Assembly (NCBI GenBank): GCA_031278665.1 | Contig: JAITKC010000326.1 | Coordinates: 1 to 5,073, forward strand | Reading direction: 5' to 3' | DNA length: 5,073 nucleotides | Source: Bifidobacteriaceae bacterium | Lineage (GTDB): Bacteria; Actinomycetota; Actinomycetes; Actinomycetales; WQXJ01 | Shown here: positions 4,830 through 5,073 of the stretch, in pieces | Position numbering within the stretch: the stretch's first letter is position 1 | How the letters are laid out: every line of letters starts with the position of its first letter | The notes under the pieces: model-generated | Told to the model about the DNA's origin: nothing | Seen by the model: the letters and a program-made list of their open reading frames with translations, nothing else | The model's database searches: none | Made by a program: the position numbers and the translations under genes

Positions 4830-5073
4830 ACGCGGTTGGGCCGCCATCGGGCGCCCGCAGGGCTTCGGCAAAGTCGTTGGAATGCGGCGTGCTGGCGTGG
4901 CATGCGGGCGGGAAGCCGATGTCCAGAACCCCGCGCACGATGCCCTCGGCGGCGACGTGCGGGCATTTCTGGACACCCGAACCGGCGGGGCCCAACCCAC
5001 CGCCGGGCAGGTCGCCGCGAAACGCCTGGTCAACGGGTCGGGCCGGCCGGCGGCGGCGAACCGGCCGGCAAGC
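4768..5073 (-). CDS. unidentified leftward gene, 3' part (runs off the right edge)
   Basis: A minus-strand frame is open from the right edge to TGA at 4770-4768, about 101 codons with no start that must be used (TTG at 4995 is internal). The upstream two thirds look coding. Third positions are mostly G or C, second positions are not, and the protein has a varied composition with segments such as QKCPHVAAEGIVRGVLDIGF and HASTPHSNDFAEAL. The last stretch is Arg/Pro-rich and overlaps the ATPase gene by 62 bases tail to tail, which is unusual. It may be a decayed gene whose original stop has been lost. I do not recognise the family. Three cysteines (in QKCPH, PPACH and near the C-terminus) and several His residues are present, but no known metal motif is formed. 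Confidence 0.35.
   Translation of the reverse strand, partial: ACRPVRRRRPARPVDQAFRGDLPGGGLGPAGSGVQKCPHVAAEGIVRGVLDIGFPPACHASTPHSNDFAEALRAPDGGPTAFRRPGPRRAPPAGCRSPGRR
4830..4919. other. region just after the operon
   Basis: No clear terminator follows the ATPase stop. The palindrome CGGGCGCCCG (4848-4857) has no loop and no T-tract. On the minus strand this stretch belongs to the possible partial gene described separately. Confidence 0.3.
4920..4975. repeat. nested inverted repeat downstream of the operon
   Basis: TGTCCAGAA (4920-4928) is the exact complement of TTCTGGACA (4967-4975). Inside it ATGCCC (4940-4945) pairs with GGGCAT (4961-4966). The right arm is thus a continuous 15-base strand that pairs with two left segments separated by an 11-base bulge, leaving a 15-base loop. 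It lies 91 bases past the ATPase stop. It could be an operon end structure without a U-tract or a remnant of a mobile element end. On the minus strand it would fall within the possible partial gene. Confidence 0.5.
5042..5069. repeat. 9-bp GC-only inverted repeat at the right edge
   Basis: GCCGGCCGG (5042-5050) and CCGGCCGGC (5061-5069) are perfect complements around the loop CGGCGGCGAA. The stem is strong but of low complexity, in a region full of CCGG steps, so it may be incidental. No T-tract follows within the window. Confidence 0.35.

Noticed and set aside
4831..5073. Possible rightward frame with ATG at 4882 running off the right edge
   Set aside because: It lacks a ribosome site and its codon-position composition is less gene-like than the minus-strand frame, which better explains the region.

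Overview
This is a very GC-rich window (roughly 70% by eye, with G/C-dominated third codon positions). It has GTG starts, genes without a visible Shine-Dalgarno sequence, and a DtxR/IdeR-type iron box. Together these point to an actinobacterium (Actinomycetota). I cannot name a genus.

Layout from left to right. Positions 1-59 hold what looks like the last codons of a rightward gene. Positions 82-764 are a leftward two-gene operon: a four-helix DUF2975 membrane protein followed, with a one-base overlap, by a small Xre/Cro-type regulator of the YozG kind. Its promoter region (about 781-820) is an AT-rich island with two 15-bp dyads 21 bp apart, probably the regulator's own operator. Positions 902-1597 hold a leftward Pr6Pr-family six-helix membrane protein of unknown role, apparently started from a leaderless promoter. 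The gap 1598-1822 is a divergent promoter region that ends in a 19-bp iron box (1800-1818) matching the IdeR/DtxR consensus at 16 of 19 positions.

Positions 1823-4829 are a rightward, tightly coupled operon of three genes: two FecCD-family permeases (FepD-like, then FepG-like) and a FepC/FhuC-like ABC ATPase, with GTGA four-base overlaps at both junctions. This is the membrane core of a ferric-siderophore or other iron-chelate importer. The permeases would form the channel, the ATPase would drive it, and an iron-loaded DtxR/IdeR repressor would shut it off when iron is plentiful. No substrate-binding lipoprotein gene lies in the window, so the importer must get its binding protein from elsewhere. 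After 4829 there is dyad-rich sequence and probably the 3' end of an unrecognised leftward gene that runs off the right edge.

Most of the window is conventional. The points worth a second look are the short in-frame tandem repeats at the N-termini of both permeases (one encoding Asp-Gly-His/Gln triplets), the iron box abutting a probably leaderless GTG start, the double operator of the Xre/DUF2975 pair, a perfect 12-bp hairpin inside the ATPase gene, the absent binding-protein gene, and the unidentified 3' coding segment. I see no tRNA, rRNA, CRISPR array or intact mobile element.
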